From: Leuconostoc lactis KCTC 3528 = DSM 20202
GTDB lineage: Bacteria; Bacillota; Bacilli; Lactobacillales; Lactobacillaceae
DNA: 64,000 nucleotides
Assembly (NCBI RefSeq): GCF_014651235.1
Contig: NZ_BMWM01000004.1
Span: 1-64,000 of the forward strand
Reading direction: 5' to 3'
Shown: positions 51,854 to 64,000 of the stretch, piece by piece
Layout of the letters: every line of letters begins with the position of its first letter
How positions within the stretch are numbered: the stretch's first letter is position 1
Notes under the pieces: model-generated
What the model was told of the DNA's origin: nothing
Database searches by the model: none
The model's input: only the letters and a program-made list of their open reading frames with translations
Program-made: the position numbers and the translations under genes

Positions 51854-52600
51854 ATGGCGATTGGTAACCAAATTAAAGCGCTACGAAAATCACTTGGCTT
51901 GACCCAACAAACATTTGCTGACAAACTATTTATTTCCTATCAATCCGTTTCCAATTGGGAACGGGCTAAAAACCATCCTACCGCTGAAATGATGCTCACC
52001 ATCATTGAAACGTTTCATTTACCGCTGAATTTTTTTATGCCCAGCGACCAAAATAGTCAAGATCTCGATGACGAACAACTCATTTTAGCCGCTTTCATTA
52101 AAAGTATGCGCGCGAGTGCTGATAAAATCCCGACAATGGCAGCCATTGCCCAATTGGCTGGCCTATCCATTGAACGCGTCATGGCTTATTTCCCAACGTT
52201 CGATGATTTAGCTTATGCCACTATTAATGCTGTCGATGATAATATTAAAACCAAAATCGAGTCGCGGTTAGCCGTTGAACCTGATATTTTAACGGTTTTT
52301 ATCAATGATATGACGCCCTTACTTTATCAAGAACACAAAGTTCTCCATATCTTATATACGCGACCCTATATTCGTGGGGTGTGGGTACAATTCTTGAAAG
52401 CCAAATATAAGTCCCTTTTGATTAAATATCAACCACGGGCGGCGCAAGATGTCCTGGGTACGGAATACTACATCGAAACCTTAACTGGCTTTATCTCGGT
52501 TTGGATGAGCCAAAAAAAGCCTGAATCCTTAACTGATTATCAAAAACGGTTACGTGCTTTGACAAGCCAGCCACTCGCCATGTGGCATACCTTAAGTTAA
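51854..52600 (+). CDS. XRE/TetR hybrid transcriptional regulator, paralog
   Basis: 248 residues behind GAGG. XRE HTH at 3-60 (LRKSLGLTQQTFADKLFISY, then QSVSNWERAKNHPTAEMM), then a TetR-like part with a second HTH (AIAQLAGLSIERVMAYFPTF, about 97-116) and shared blocks LHILYTRPY and GFISVWMSQ with the 47764 protein. A small dyad CGTGT/ACACG (51801-51815) lies just downstream of a possible -10 (TATGAT, 51792) and may be its own operator. It precedes the PadR-DUF4097-PspC operon, but a terminator separates them. Confidence 0.75.
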   Translation: MAIGNQIKALRKSLGLTQQTFADKLFISYQSVSNWERAKNHPTAEMMLTIIETFHLPLNFFMPSDQNSQDLDDEQLILAAFIKSMRASADKIPTMAAIAQLAGLSIERVMAYFPTFDDLAYATINAVDDNIKTKIESRLAVEPDILTVFINDMTPLLYQEHKVLHILYTRPYIRGVWVQFLKAKYKSLLIKYQPRAAQDVLGTEYYIETLTGFISVWMSQKKPESLTDYQKRLRALTSQPLAMWHTLS

Positions 52601-52631
52601 AAAAGACAACCATTGCTTCGTTGTCTTTTTT
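52601..52631 (+). terminator. Terminator of the paralogous hybrid regulator
   Basis: AAAAGACAAC and GTTGTCTTTTTT with a 9-base loop directly after the stop codon. Confidence 0.8.
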
Positions 52632-52643
52632 ACTCTGCTTGAC

Positions 52644-52680
52644 AAATTACTTTGACAAACACAGTAATTTTTCCTATAAT
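52644..52680 (+). promoter_or_regulatory. Consensus promoter with PadR-type operator
   Basis: TTGACA (52652-52657), 17 bases, TATAAT (52675-52680): a perfect sigma-A promoter. AAATTACT (52644-52651) and AGTAATTT (52663-52670) are perfect inverted repeats (spacer 11) that bracket the -35, the expected place for repression by the PadR protein encoded next. Confidence 0.85.
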
Positions 52681-52709
52681 GAACTCAAGATTAAGTGGAG
52701 GACAATAAG

Positions 52710-53057
52710 ATGTCAATTTCTAAAGACCTTATTCGTGGTCACATTGATACCATGATTCTCAATATTCTCCAACAGCAGGATTCTTATGGTTATCAAGTCG
52801 CCAAATCAGTTCGCTTACTCAGCCAGCAACAATATGAACTGAACGAAGCAACTTTATACACGGCTTTTCGGCGTTTAGAAAAAAGTGGTGATATTACCAG
52901 TTATTGGGGCGATGAAACCCAAGGGGCTCGCCGGAAATACTATAAGATTACTGCTACTGGCCAGCAACACCTCCAACAAGCGATTGTTGACTGGCAATTT
53001 GCAAAAGATGTGATTAGCCAGCTCATCACTGGCACGATTGCAGAAGGAGACAAATAA
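52710..53057 (+). CDS. PadR-family regulator
   Basis: 115 residues from the ATG at 52710, eight bases after GTGGAGG. Typical PadR winged helix: SYGYQVAKSVRLLSQ, LNEATLYTAFRRLEKSGDI and RRKYYKITATGQQHL, followed by a short dimerisation helix. PadR proteins of this subgroup (LadR/YqjI/lia-like modules) control envelope-stress genes and respond to membrane-active compounds. It heads an operon with a DUF1700/DUF4097-type protein (start overlaps its TAA by one base) and a PspC protein. Confidence 0.9.
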   Translation: MSISKDLIRGHIDTMILNILQQQDSYGYQVAKSVRLLSQQQYELNEATLYTAFRRLEKSGDITSYWGDETQGARRKYYKITATGQQHLQQAIVDWQFAKDVISQLITGTIAEGDK

Positions 53058-54400
53058 TGACTTCAATTGAACTCGCGATACGTACTCGCCTAGACGTTAT
53101 TTTTTCAAAATATACGCCTAATCCGCAACTTACTGAATTTAAAGAAGAACTCGTGGCTGATTTGCTGGATGCCTATCAAGATTTTGCCCAACAAGACAAA
53201 TCACATGAAGAAGCACTCGATGACACCTTTGCGCAGTTAGGGGATATTGACGCTATTTTACAAGACATGAGTGATTCACATACCCAACAAACTGCGTCTG
53301 ATGACGAGACAACCCAAGATGCGACAGCCCGCTTCTTTGATTTGTCAGATGATGGCTTGCGCCTTGGTAATCTACACATTAATGGTCAAGGTGTCCGTTT
53401 AGGTGACGATATTATCCTTGATGGTAAAAATAATAAAGTACAATTTGGTGATTGGCTGCATGTTGACCGCGCTGGTGCACGGGTTGGTCGTAAATTCTAC
53501 GCCTTTGATACCACTGACGACGATACCACAACCTTTACCGAACAGGCATCAACAAACTCACCACATTGGACTGCGGCGCATCACAGTATTCAGCTGCCCG
53601 TTACCGATCAAGCACTTGTTTTGAATTATAAAAACGCTACCTTAAATTTTTATCGTAACGATAAGACGGATCTCGTAACCATTGATGAATTTTTCAGTCG
53701 CGATAATCAACGCTATTTTGCATCAGTATCCGAAACGCAGGATCAAGTGGTGGTTACCCAAGGTGATACACCACGACTTTTTCAAGTAAAAGTCCATGTG
53801 AATATCGGTTTACCACAAAACTTTTCCGATGGTCATCTGACGGTTACAAATCACGCCGGTCAAGTGATCGCAAAAAACCTCACCCTGAAAACCTTTAATT
53901 TGAATCTGACGGCAGGTAGCTTTCACATCAAGCACCTTCAAGTTCACGAAGCCAATTGGGATTTCAAAGCCAGTGATGTCAGCGGCCGAGATATCACAAT
54001 TGCGCACGCTAAGATGACCAATCAAGCTGGTCGCATCCAACTTGACCATGTCACGTTACCACACAGTCAAATCAACGCAACGTCTGGCACAATTAAAGTT
54101 GATCATTTTATCGGTGGTGGGCAATTTAACACGACATCTGGTACTTTGCGCCTCAAAGTTCAGACACTCACGCACGACTTGCAATTACAAGTCCTCAGCA
54201 GCGATATTCGTCTAACGATGCCTGACACGCAAGATTACTATTTCGATCTCTCATCACAATCAGGCAGTGTGACCATGCCTAACCGACCTGATATGCATTT
54301 TAACCACAATACGCCGCAGGCAAAGCGTGGCTTTACTGGTCAAATGCCAGAATTTACCATTGCGGCCTCAGTAGATTTGGGTACTATCAAAGTCTACTAA
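53057..54400 (+). CDS. DUF1700/DUF4097-type envelope-stress protein
   Basis: 447 residues. Residues 1-75 are a helical DUF1700-like part (ELAIRTRLDVIFSKY, then LVADLLDAYQDFAQQDKSHEEAL). The rest is beta-rich with repeated strands near 270-440 (NLTLKTFNLNLTAGSFHIK, then NATSGTIKVDHF, NTTSGTLRLKVQ, SSQSGSVTMPNRP), the DUF4097/LiaG-like beta-helix, probably adhesin-like and adjacent to the membrane, though no clear transmembrane helix is seen. TAATG coupling to padR. Inferred part of a Lia-like response to cell-envelope damage. Confidence 0.75.
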   Translation: MTSIELAIRTRLDVIFSKYTPNPQLTEFKEELVADLLDAYQDFAQQDKSHEEALDDTFAQLGDIDAILQDMSDSHTQQTASDDETTQDATARFFDLSDDGLRLGNLHINGQGVRLGDDIILDGKNNKVQFGDWLHVDRAGARVGRKFYAFDTTDDDTTTFTEQASTNSPHWTAAHHSIQLPVTDQALVLNYKNATLNFYRNDKTDLVTIDEFFSRDNQRYFASVSETQDQVVVTQGDTPRLFQVKVHVNIGLPQNFSDGHLTVTNHAGQVIAKNLTLKTFNLNLTAGSFHIKHLQVHEANWDFKASDVSGRDITIAHAKMTNQAGRIQLDHVTLPHSQINATSGTIKVDHFIGGGQFNTTSGTLRLKVQTLTHDLQLQVLSSDIRLTMPDTQDYYFDLSSQSGSVTMPNRPDMHFNHNTPQAKRGFTGQMPEFTIAASVDLGTIKVY

Positions 54401-54457
54401 TGCTGCACATTATCACTGTCATCGTACAATTTTTCATTCAATAAAAGGAGACCTATC

Positions 54458-54712
54458 ATGTCAAAAAAGAAGCATTTAACACGTTCTCGTTCAAACCGTA
54501 TTCTCGGCGGCGTTCTAGGTGGGATTGCCGAATATTTCGGTTGGGATGTGACCCTTACCCGTATTATTTACGTGATCATCTCTCTGATGGCCTTTCCAGG
54601 CATTATTTTCTATCTTTTGGCTTGGATTATCATCCCCGATGGACCACGGCAAACCACTTATCATACTTATGAAACAGGGGCACGGCGTGACGTTACCCCA
54701 GATGATGACTAA
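54458..54712 (+). CDS. PspC-domain membrane protein
   Basis: 84 residues: NRILGGVLGGIAEYFGWDVT (about 12-31) is the PspC signature, followed by one strong membrane helix (IIYVIISLMAFPGIIFYLLAW) and a hydrophilic tail. AAAAGGAG precedes the ATG. PspC proteins sense or relay membrane stress. It is the last gene of the PadR-controlled operon. Confidence 0.9.
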   Translation: MSKKKHLTRSRSNRILGGVLGGIAEYFGWDVTLTRIIYVIISLMAFPGIIFYLLAWIIIPDGPRQTTYHTYETGARRDVTPDDD

Positions 54713-54790
54713 TTGGTGTGTGTAAACGGTCATTGTCTCGTATCATTTAGTATCCCGTTAGCAAGCGCATAAACACTGTTTATAGCGCAC

Positions 54791-54824
54791 AAAAAGCCCG
54801 CTGATGATCATCAGCGGGCTTTTT
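54791..54824. terminator. Bidirectional terminator between pspC and gyrA
   Basis: AAAAAGCCCGCTGATGA and TCATCAGCGGGCTTTTT are perfect 17-base arms, between convergent transcripts. Confidence 0.9.
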
Positions 54825-54845
54825 GTATGTCTGGATAATGCTTGA

Positions 54846-57368
54846 TTAATCTTCTAAATCATCCGTTAATTGTTCAACGATTTGCGTCGTTTGTTCAATC
54901 ACTTCTTCTGTTTCACGTGAAACATCTTCCGTTGTTTCGTGTTCAACCTTTGCTAATGTTGCCACTTTGGCACCATCTTCTAAGCGAATCAAACGTACAC
55001 CTAGGGTTGCACGACCAGTTTGGCTCACGGATGCCACGGCAAAGCGAATCATCACGCCTTGTGTCGTTGTCACCATAATATCCTCATCGCCGCGGACGAT
55101 CGTCATTCCAGCTAACACACCGTTTTTATCCGTAATATTTGCTGTTTTGATCCCTTTACCGCCACGACCCTTAATTGGATACTCAGTGGCCGGTGTTTGC
55201 TTGCCGTAACCTTTTTCCGTGATGACCAACACGTTCTCGGTGTCGTCCACGACGTCTGCGCCAATGACTAAATCATTCTCGCGCAAACGAATGCCACGCA
55301 CACCGGCAGCAGCACGGCCCATGATTCGGACATCTGCTTCAACAAAGCGCACAGAATAACCGTCCTTTGTGGCAATTAACACACTTTGTGTCCCATCCGT
55401 AATTTGAACAGACAAAACTTCATCATCGTCATGCAACGTTAAGGCTTTCAAACCGTTCGTCCGAATATTGGCAAATTCACTCACCGCTGTTCGCTTTACG
55501 ACACCTAGCCGTGTTACAAAGAACAAATAATCATGACTGTCAGTTGCTTCCCCATGCACATTGATGAGGGTTTGAATCTTTTCATCGCCTTCAAAGTGCA
55601 ATAAGTTCACAACCGGAATCCCTTTGGCTTGACGGCCATACTCTGGCACTTCATACCCCTTCATCCGGTAAACTTTACCCTTATTGGTGAAGAATAGTAG
55701 CGTATCATGCGTTGATGTGGCAACCATTTGATCAACAAAGTCTTCATCATTGACATTCATGCCTTGCACACCACGACCACCACGGTTTTGTGCCTTAAAT
55801 TCAGCTTGTGGGACACGCTTAATGTAGCCATTACGCGTCAACGTGATAATCACGTCTTCTTCTTCAATCAGATCTTCATCTTCTAGGGTCGTCACATCCC
55901 CAACTTGAAGTTCTGTGCGACGTTCATCACCAAACTTCGTTTGAATGTCGAGCAATTCATCATAAATCAATTGATCAACACGTTCTTGATGCGCCAAAAT
56001 ATCCTTCAAATCAGTAATTAATTCGACTAATTTCTGATACTCATCTTCGATTTTGTCACGTTCCAAGCCCGTTAAACGGACCAAACGCATATCCAAAATC
56101 GCTTGCGCTTGCTTATCTGTCAGCGCATACCCATCAATCAAACGGGTCTTGGCTTCTTCAGAAGTCGCTGATGAGCGAATAATCGTAATAATCGCGTCGA
56201 TATGATCTAAAGCAATACGTAACCCTTCTAAAATGTGGGCGCGTGCTTGGGCCTTTTGTAAGTCAAAGGCTGTTCGACGGCGAATGACTTCACGTTGGTG
56301 CGTCAGGTAAGCCTCCAAAATAGCCTTCAAACTCATCGTTTGTGGCTTACCACCATTAATCGCCAACATATTGAAGCTAAAGTTCGTTTGCAGCAACGTT
56401 TCCTTATACAAATTATTCAAAATAACACTGGCTGACGCATCACGACGCACGTCAATTGAAATCCGTAGCCCGTCACGATCTGATTCATCACGGATACCCG
56501 TAATACCCTCAATGCGCTTATCACGTGCCAATTCGGAAATTCGTTCAATTAAACGCGCTTTATTGACGGCATAAGGTAATTCCGTCACGATAATCTGTTC
56601 TTTACCAGTCTTTGTCTGCTCAATATCCACTTTGGCACGAACAGTCACTCGACCGCGACCAGTTTCATAGGCCCGACGAATACCAGACTTGCCCATCACA
56701 ATCCCACCAGTAGGGAAATCAGGCCCTGGTAAAGCTTCCATCAAATCTGAGGTCGTGGCCGCAGCATTATTCATTAAGACATGAATAGCTGAAATTACTT
56801 CACCTAAATTATGCGTTGGAATATTGGTCGCCATCCCAACCGCAATACCTGTTGCCCCATTGACCAACAGGTTTGGGAAACGAGCTGGCAAGACTTCTGG
56901 TTCACGTTCTTCACCATCATAGTTGGGAACGAAGTTGACCGTGTCTTTATTTAAATCACGGACCATTTCCATTGCCACTTTTGACAGACGGGCTTCGGTA
57001 TAACGCATCGCCGCAGCACCATCACCATCGACAGAACCAAAGTTACCGTGGCCGTCGACTAGCATGTGTCGGTATGAAAATGGTTGTGCCATGCGCACCA
57101 TTGATTCATAAATCGCTGAATCACCGTGCGGATGATATTTACCCATGACATCCCCGACAATACGCGCTGATTTTTTATGCGGCTTATCGGGCGTGTTGCC
57201 TTGTTCAATCATTGAATACAAAATACGACGATGAACTGGCTTCATACCATCACGGACATCAGGCAAGGCACGCGCCACAATTACTGACATGGCGTATGAC
57301 AGGAATGATGTTTTCATTTGTTCTGACAAATTCGCATTACGAATACGCGCGTCATTTTGTTCAGACAT
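54846..57368 (-). CDS. gyrA: DNA gyrase subunit A
   Basis: 840 residues. Catalytic Tyr in [10 protein letters not shown] (about 123), preceded by the quinolone-determining region ([15 protein letters not shown]). GyrA box QNRGGRG-type at RGGRGVQGM (about 535), then the six-bladed C-terminal wrapping domain and a long acidic tail after about 810 ([19 protein letters not shown]). AAGGAG precedes the ATG. With GyrB it introduces negative supercoils. A perfect parS site is embedded in the tail-coding region (DVSRETE). Confidence 0.98.
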   Translation of the reverse strand: MSEQNDARIRNANLSEQMKTSFLSYAMSVIVARALPDVRDGMKPVHRRILYSMIEQGNTPDKPHKKSARIVGDVMGKYHPHGDSAIYESMVRMAQPFSYRHMLVDGHGNFGSVDGDGAAAMRYTEARLSKVAMEMVRDLNKDTVNFVPNYDGEEREPEVLPARFPNLLVNGATGIAVGMATNIPTHNLGEVISAIHVLMNNAAATTSDLMEALPGPDFPTGGIVMGKSGIRRAYETGRGRVTVRAKVDIEQTKTGKEQIIVTELPYAVNKARLIERISELARDKRIEGITGIRDESDRDGLRISIDVRRDASASVILNNLYKETLLQTNFSFNMLAINGGKPQTMSLKAILEAYLTHQREVIRRRTAFDLQKAQARAHILEGLRIALDHIDAIITIIRSSATSEEAKTRLIDGYALTDKQAQAILDMRLVRLTGLERDKIEDEYQKLVELITDLKDILAHQERVDQLIYDELLDIQTKFGDERRTELQVGDVTTLEDEDLIEEEDVIITLTRNGYIKRVPQAEFKAQNRGGRGVQGMNVNDEDFVDQMVATSTHDTLLFFTNKGKVYRMKGYEVPEYGRQAKGIPVVNLLHFEGDEKIQTLINVHGEATDSHDYLFFVTRLGVVKRTAVSEFANIRTNGLKALTLHDDDEVLSVQITDGTQSVLIATKDGYSVRFVEADVRIMGRAAAGVRGIRLRENDLVIGADVVDDTENVLVITEKGYGKQTPATEYPIKGRGGKGIKTANITDKNGVLAGMTIVRGDEDIMVTTTQGVMIRFAVASVSQTGRATLGVRLIRLEDGAKVATLAKVEHETTEDVSRETEEVIEQTTQIVEQLTDDLED
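54909..54924. promoter_or_regulatory. parS: parS site, perfect, inside gyrA
   Basis: TGTTTCACGTGAAACA, an exact 16-base match, falls in the variable acidic-tail coding part of gyrA, about 9 kb from dnaA. A weakly constrained protein region can host it without cost. Confidence 0.93.
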
Positions 57369-57463
57369 TGTTTACTCCTTGTAAAGTTCTTCTGCGATAG
57401 CATGATGCTGCAAAAAAGCAGCCATAGCGTTTTAAGCTATTATGACCGCCAAATACGCATGAA

Positions 57464-60607
<3,144 letters not shown>

Positions 60608-60626
<19 letters not shown>

Positions 60627-61069
60627 GAACCCGGTCCTTTTGGCCCGTTACTGCGACGTCCTGGTTTTGGGCGACCAAAACCACCGGCACGTGAGCTGTT
60701 TTGTTTACGCAACTCAGCAAAACGTGCCTCTTTACGCGCCTTTGCCACTGCTGCTTTTTGTGCTTTAATGCGATCATCGCGGACTGTTTTCTTAGCGGCC
60801 AGGGCACGTTCATCCTTTTCTTGTTGTGCCTGGGCAATTAATTCATCCGCATTTTCAGCCAACGAAATAATATAGGTTTCGCCATCAACGATGATTTCAT
60901 CATGGTCGTATAGCTTTTTTCCCCGACGATTTTCCGGTTCACCATTGAGTAAGACAGGAAAATCCATCAGATAATATTTTGCTTGACCACCTGAAGAAAT
61001 AATATTTTCTTCTTTTAGAAGTTGTGTGAGTGTGATGTATTCAGTTGTAATTTCTATCGTTTTCGTCAT
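60608..61069 (-). CDS. yaaA: S4-domain protein YaaA with basic tail
   Basis: 153 residues from the ATG at 61069-61067 behind AAAGGT; the longer start lies on the promoter's TATAAT. Residues 1-70 are the S4-type RNA-binding YaaA core ([20 protein letters not shown] then [16 protein letters not shown]). Family members in Bacillus end near residue 71. Here about 80 more residues follow: a charged helix rich in Lys, Ala and Glu, then an Arg/Gly/Pro tail ([19 protein letters not shown]). It is proposed to act in ribosome or RNA metabolism. Confidence 0.92.
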
Positions 61070-61113
61070 ATCGGTTACCTTTGTATTATACCATTTTTTC
61101 ACCGCTAATTCTT

Positions 61114-61160
61114 AAAAAAACGGCCTAAAATCGGCTTTAAGCGATTTTAGGTCGTTTTAA
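61114..61160 (-). terminator. Terminator between dnaN and yaaA
   Basis: AAAACGGCCTAAAATCG pairs with CGATTTTAGGTCGTTTT (one mismatch) over an 8-base loop, after dnaN on the leftward strand. yaaA has its own TATAAT near 61085-61090. Confidence 0.75.
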
Positions 61161-61209
61161 GGGTAATGGTTTACTTTGACTTAATTTTATTTAAAACGCA
61201 TATCACGAA

Positions 61210-62343
61210 TTAAAACGTTCGCACTGGTGTAATAAGTTGCAACTGCTTATTATCCACTTCTCCAGCTGGCGTGACCGTGAATGGTCGCAAATTCGTGGTA
61301 AACTTCAAATCAACTAACTTACCGTTAAAGACACGGAGCGCATCACGGACATAGTCGGGGTTAAATGAGATTTCTAAATTCTCACCCTCAACTGACGTTG
61401 TCTGTAATTCTTCTTGCACCTGCCCCACTTCTTGTGACGTTCCAGTCAGCGTAACAACACCATCGGTCATGGTCAATTGGACCACGTTATTACGACTTTC
61501 GTGACTCAACAGACTGGCACGGTTAATGGCCCCAAGTAAGGTGCCCGCATCAATGGTTAATTGCGTCGTACTTTCAGTTGGAATCAACCGATCCGTTTCT
61601 GGATAGTTCCCTTCCAGCAAGCGTGAATAAAACGTTGTATGCCCAAGATCAAAGACTGCTTGGTTTTTGGCCAACTTAATGTCGACGCGGTCTTGCCCTT
61701 CTAAGAGACTTTGCAACTCATTGAAAGACTTCGCTGGCATAATCACATCCGCGTTCACTTGTGCATCAGTCCCCGTCAACGTCACAATGCGTTGTGACAA
61801 ACGATGCGAATCTGTTGTCACGGCCTTCACATCATTGCCATTTAAGGCCAAATGAATCCCTGTTAAGATCGGCCGACTTTCTTGTGTTGAGGCAGAGATT
61901 TTAGTTTGTGAAATGATATCTACCAATTGTGCTGCGGAAACACTCAAACTCTGCACATCATCTAATTCTGGCAATTGTGGGTAGTTACGGACATCTTGCC
62001 CATTAATCGTAAAGGCTGAAGCCCCAGACGTAATACTTGCCCGTAACCCATCAACGGCCAACGTTAAATCATCAGCTGGGAGATTTTTAACAATATTGGC
62101 AAAAAAAGTTGCTGGTAAGGTAATCCCACCCGTTGAGCCAATAACTAATTGTGCAGACGTATCAGATTGTTCAATTCGCGTTTCAATTGAAATATCACTG
62201 TTTGATCCCGTCAAAATCAATTCATCTTGCGACAAGACAATTTTGATGTTGGTCAAAATAGGAATCGTTGTGCGTGATGAAATCGCACGTGAAACATCAT
62301 TAAGTGACTTAATAAACACTTGGCGATTAATTGAAAATTGCAT
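61210..62343 (-). CDS. dnaN: DNA polymerase III beta clamp
   Basis: 377 residues, normal length, three similar clamp domains; MQFSINRQVFIKSLNDVSRA start and LITPVRTF end with the conserved C-terminal hydrophobic segment. GAGGAG precedes the ATG. The ring tethers the replicase. It sits 189 bases after dnaA, across the origin segment with DnaA boxes. Confidence 0.97.
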   Translation of the reverse strand: MQFSINRQVFIKSLNDVSRAISSRTTIPILTNIKIVLSQDELILTGSNSDISIETRIEQSDTSAQLVIGSTGGITLPATFFANIVKNLPADDLTLAVDGLRASITSGASAFTINGQDVRNYPQLPELDDVQSLSVSAAQLVDIISQTKISASTQESRPILTGIHLALNGNDVKAVTTDSHRLSQRIVTLTGTDAQVNADVIMPAKSFNELQSLLEGQDRVDIKLAKNQAVFDLGHTTFYSRLLEGNYPETDRLIPTESTTQLTIDAGTLLGAINRASLLSHESRNNVVQLTMTDGVVTLTGTSQEVGQVQEELQTTSVEGENLEISFNPDYVRDALRVFNGKLVDLKFTTNLRPFTVTPAGEVDNKQLQLITPVRTF

Positions 62344-62436
62344 AATTATGCTCCTCTATTTTTGGCCCTTAGCTGGGTAGCTTTTTAAATAAGTTAAATA
62401 AAGATATCTAGTAGTAATAATAAGGGGTGTTTAAGT

Positions 62437-62528
62437 TGTGGAAAACACCATGTGGGTAACTGCTAGCGCGTAATGAGTTGTTCACAATGCTGTGGGAAAA
62501 ACATACGAGTTATGCTATTTTATCCACA
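62437..62528. other. oriC: DnaA-box cluster between dnaA and dnaN (part of oriC)
   Basis: A perfect box TTATCCACA lies at 62520-62528. One-mismatch boxes are TGTGGAAAA (62438-62446), TGTGGGTAA (62451-62459) and TTGTTCACA (62478-62486); TGTGGGAAA (62491-62499) has two changes. An AT-rich block (62370-62430) adjoins them and may be the unwinding element. The other half of a bipartite origin, upstream of dnaA, would lie beyond 64000. Confidence 0.8.
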
Positions 62529-62532
62529 CACA

Positions 62533-63879
62533 TTATTTACCGTTTTTGATCTCATCCGTTAAGGCATCCAGCATTTCTTTTGTACGTGCGTCAGATTCAG
62601 CCTTTTCGGTAATCTTGTTAGTCGCATGCAAGACCGATGAGTGATCCCGTCCGCCAAAAGCACGGCCAATATCAGGCAAACTTTCGTTGGTGAGTGTCCG
62701 AGTTAGATACATCGCAACGTGCCGGGCAGTCACTAAATCTTTTTTCCGGCTGGTACTCTTCAGGTCATCAATGGTTTGCATGTAATAATCGGCCACTACT
62801 TGTTGAATGCGTTCGACAGTGATTTTAAACCCTTGATTAATATTTAAATCGCCTAAAATTTGTTGGGCGGTTTCTTTTGTTGCGGGCTTATTACGGAAAC
62901 GCAACATCGCTTCAAAACGATGGAATGTCCCCTCTAGTGTTCGAATATTAGAATCAATTTTGTCAGCGATTAACTCCAACACGTCATTTGGAATAGTTAA
63001 ATGATCGGTTTCGGCAAGGTTCTTGAGAATGGCCACTCGCGTTGGTAAATCAGGCTTTTGAATATCCATTGAGATCCCCGCTTCAAAGCGTGACGTCAAA
63101 CGTGATTGCAAATCCACGATTTCTGTTGGTAGCTTATCGGAGGTCATGATGATTTGCTTGCCAGTTTTGGTTAAGACATTAAAGGTGTTAAAGAATTCTT
63201 CCTGCACCTTTTCTTTGCCTGACCAGAACTGAATATCATCAATTAATAAGAGATCAACAGTCCGGTATTCTTTTTTGAAGGCCGCCGTTGCCCCTTCACC
63301 TGCCCGCAATGATTCAGTGAAATCATTCAAAAAGTCTTCCGCCGTGGCGTACTTAATCCGGGCTGATGGCGTTGTTTTGGAGTAGGCATTCCCGATGGCT
63401 TGCATCAAATGGGTTTTACCCAAACCAACCCCACCGTAAATCAAGTACGGATTATAAACACGACCGGGATCTTCAGCGACAGCGCGCGCAATCGCGTAAG
63501 CATTCTCATTACCAGCGCCGACAACAAATTTATCAAACGTGAAGTTTTCATTGAGATCGGATTCGCGGGTAAATGTGAGGTTTTCTGTTTGAATTGGCGT
63601 TGACTTTGGTAGACTTTCAGCCACGCGGAGTTCTGGTTTAATAAAGCCTTCGGCAATTTCCATGGCATATTGCACAAAACTCATAGCATAAGATTTATTC
63701 CAGTTGTCAATAATGTCGGCACTTTCTTCTGCCGGCACTTCCAAAACAATCCGTGATTCAGTTAAGGTAATGGGTGTTAAGGGTTCGATATAGGTATCAA
63801 ATGAAACAGGACCAATTTCTTGATAGAACTTAGCTTTGACCTGATTCCATAATTCCTCTTTTGTAATGGGTTTTGTCAC
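62533..63879 (-). CDS. dnaA: Chromosomal replication initiator DnaA
   Basis: 448 residues from a GTG at 63879-63877, eight bases after AGGAG, giving MTKPITKEELWNQVKAKFYQ; the longer frame is not family-like. Domain I (1-85), short linker, AAA+ domain with Walker A GGVGLGKTHLMQA (about 152) and Walker B LLLIDDIQF (about 215), and domain IV with the DNA signature GRAFGGRDHSSVLHA (about 400). It unwinds oriC. Only about 120 bases of its upstream region lie in the window. Confidence 0.98.
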   Translation of the reverse strand: MTKPITKEELWNQVKAKFYQEIGPVSFDTYIEPLTPITLTESRIVLEVPAEESADIIDNWNKSYAMSFVQYAMEIAEGFIKPELRVAESLPKSTPIQTENLTFTRESDLNENFTFDKFVVGAGNENAYAIARAVAEDPGRVYNPYLIYGGVGLGKTHLMQAIGNAYSKTTPSARIKYATAEDFLNDFTESLRAGEGATAAFKKEYRTVDLLLIDDIQFWSGKEKVQEEFFNTFNVLTKTGKQIIMTSDKLPTEIVDLQSRLTSRFEAGISMDIQKPDLPTRVAILKNLAETDHLTIPNDVLELIADKIDSNIRTLEGTFHRFEAMLRFRNKPATKETAQQILGDLNINQGFKITVERIQQVVADYYMQTIDDLKSTSRKKDLVTARHVAMYLTRTLTNESLPDIGRAFGGRDHSSVLHATNKITEKAESDARTKEMLDALTDEIKNGK

Positions 63880-64000
63880 GAAAATCTCTCCTATATATTC
63901 GACACAATGCCAAAATAACGACAAATAGTCCATTTGCCGTGATGTGCCGATCAACTTTTCTATATTTAAAGAAGAAGTAGCAAAACTAATTATAACAGTA

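Noticed and set aside
62281-62296. Further parS-like sequence in dnaN (CACGTGAAACA)
   Set aside because: Only one half of the palindrome is kept; four mismatches in the other half.

Overview
The window looks like the chromosomal origin region of a heterofermentative lactic acid bacterium, most likely Weissella (Lactobacillaceae, former Leuconostocaceae). The right end holds dnaA-dnaN-yaaA-recF-gyrB-gyrA in the usual order, read leftward on the minus strand. A 486-residue glucose-6-phosphate dehydrogenase closely resembles, from memory, the well-known Leuconostoc mesenteroides enzyme. The xylan, feruloyl-ester and oligopeptide uptake genes fit a plant-associated fermenter. Most genes are on the minus strand, which is co-directional with a fork moving left from oriC. 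Two perfect and two near-perfect parS sites mark the origin-proximal domain. No rRNA, tRNA, IS element or CRISPR array was seen.

Layout from left to right. 1-5150: xylan/xylose regulon (xylR, xynB, xynP), with two XylR operators and two cre sites; a further xylose operon probably starts at the left edge. 5160-9740: recQ, a histidine phosphatase, a membrane protein and a T-box-controlled NhaC antiporter. 10386-16540: an ester-catabolism island (LacI regulator, cinnamoyl-esterase-like hydrolase, GPH transporter and three esterases read divergently). 16738-18198: zwf. 18393-24222: oppDFBCA. 24504-25868: zinc-responsive MarR regulator with an orphan solute-binding protein. 26014-33012: two aldo-keto reductases, a GntR/YtrA-controlled operon of two ABC exporters, an HxlR regulator and a broken glyoxalase-type gene. 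33107-36822: BMP-family binding protein, DoxX, a fifth hydrolase and a HAD phosphatase. 36921-45735: FAD protein, an AgrC-type histidine kinase with a broken response regulator, a UPF0324 permease, a deleted hydroxyacid dehydrogenase, a D-hydroxyacid dehydrogenase, and tyrS with its T-box. 45901-54824: a mainly regulatory region (drug exporter, C39 peptidase, leader-bearing HTH protein, two XRE/TetR hybrids, pdxST/pdxR, PadR-DUF4097-PspC). 54846-64000: the replication and gyrase genes.

The most unusual element is at 46888-47661. It is a small XRE-type HTH protein that begins with a well-formed double-glycine bacteriocin leader, encoded directly upstream of a stand-alone C39 peptidase (the protease family that cuts such leaders) with an intact Cys-His-Asp triad. 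Divergent to it is an XRE/TetR hybrid regulator with a paralog 4 kb away. This suggests an uncharacterised proteolysis-linked regulatory module. Other notable points are that all three binding proteins lack a lipobox cysteine, and that three genes are freshly broken (two by a single TAG, one by a deletion explained by a short direct repeat).
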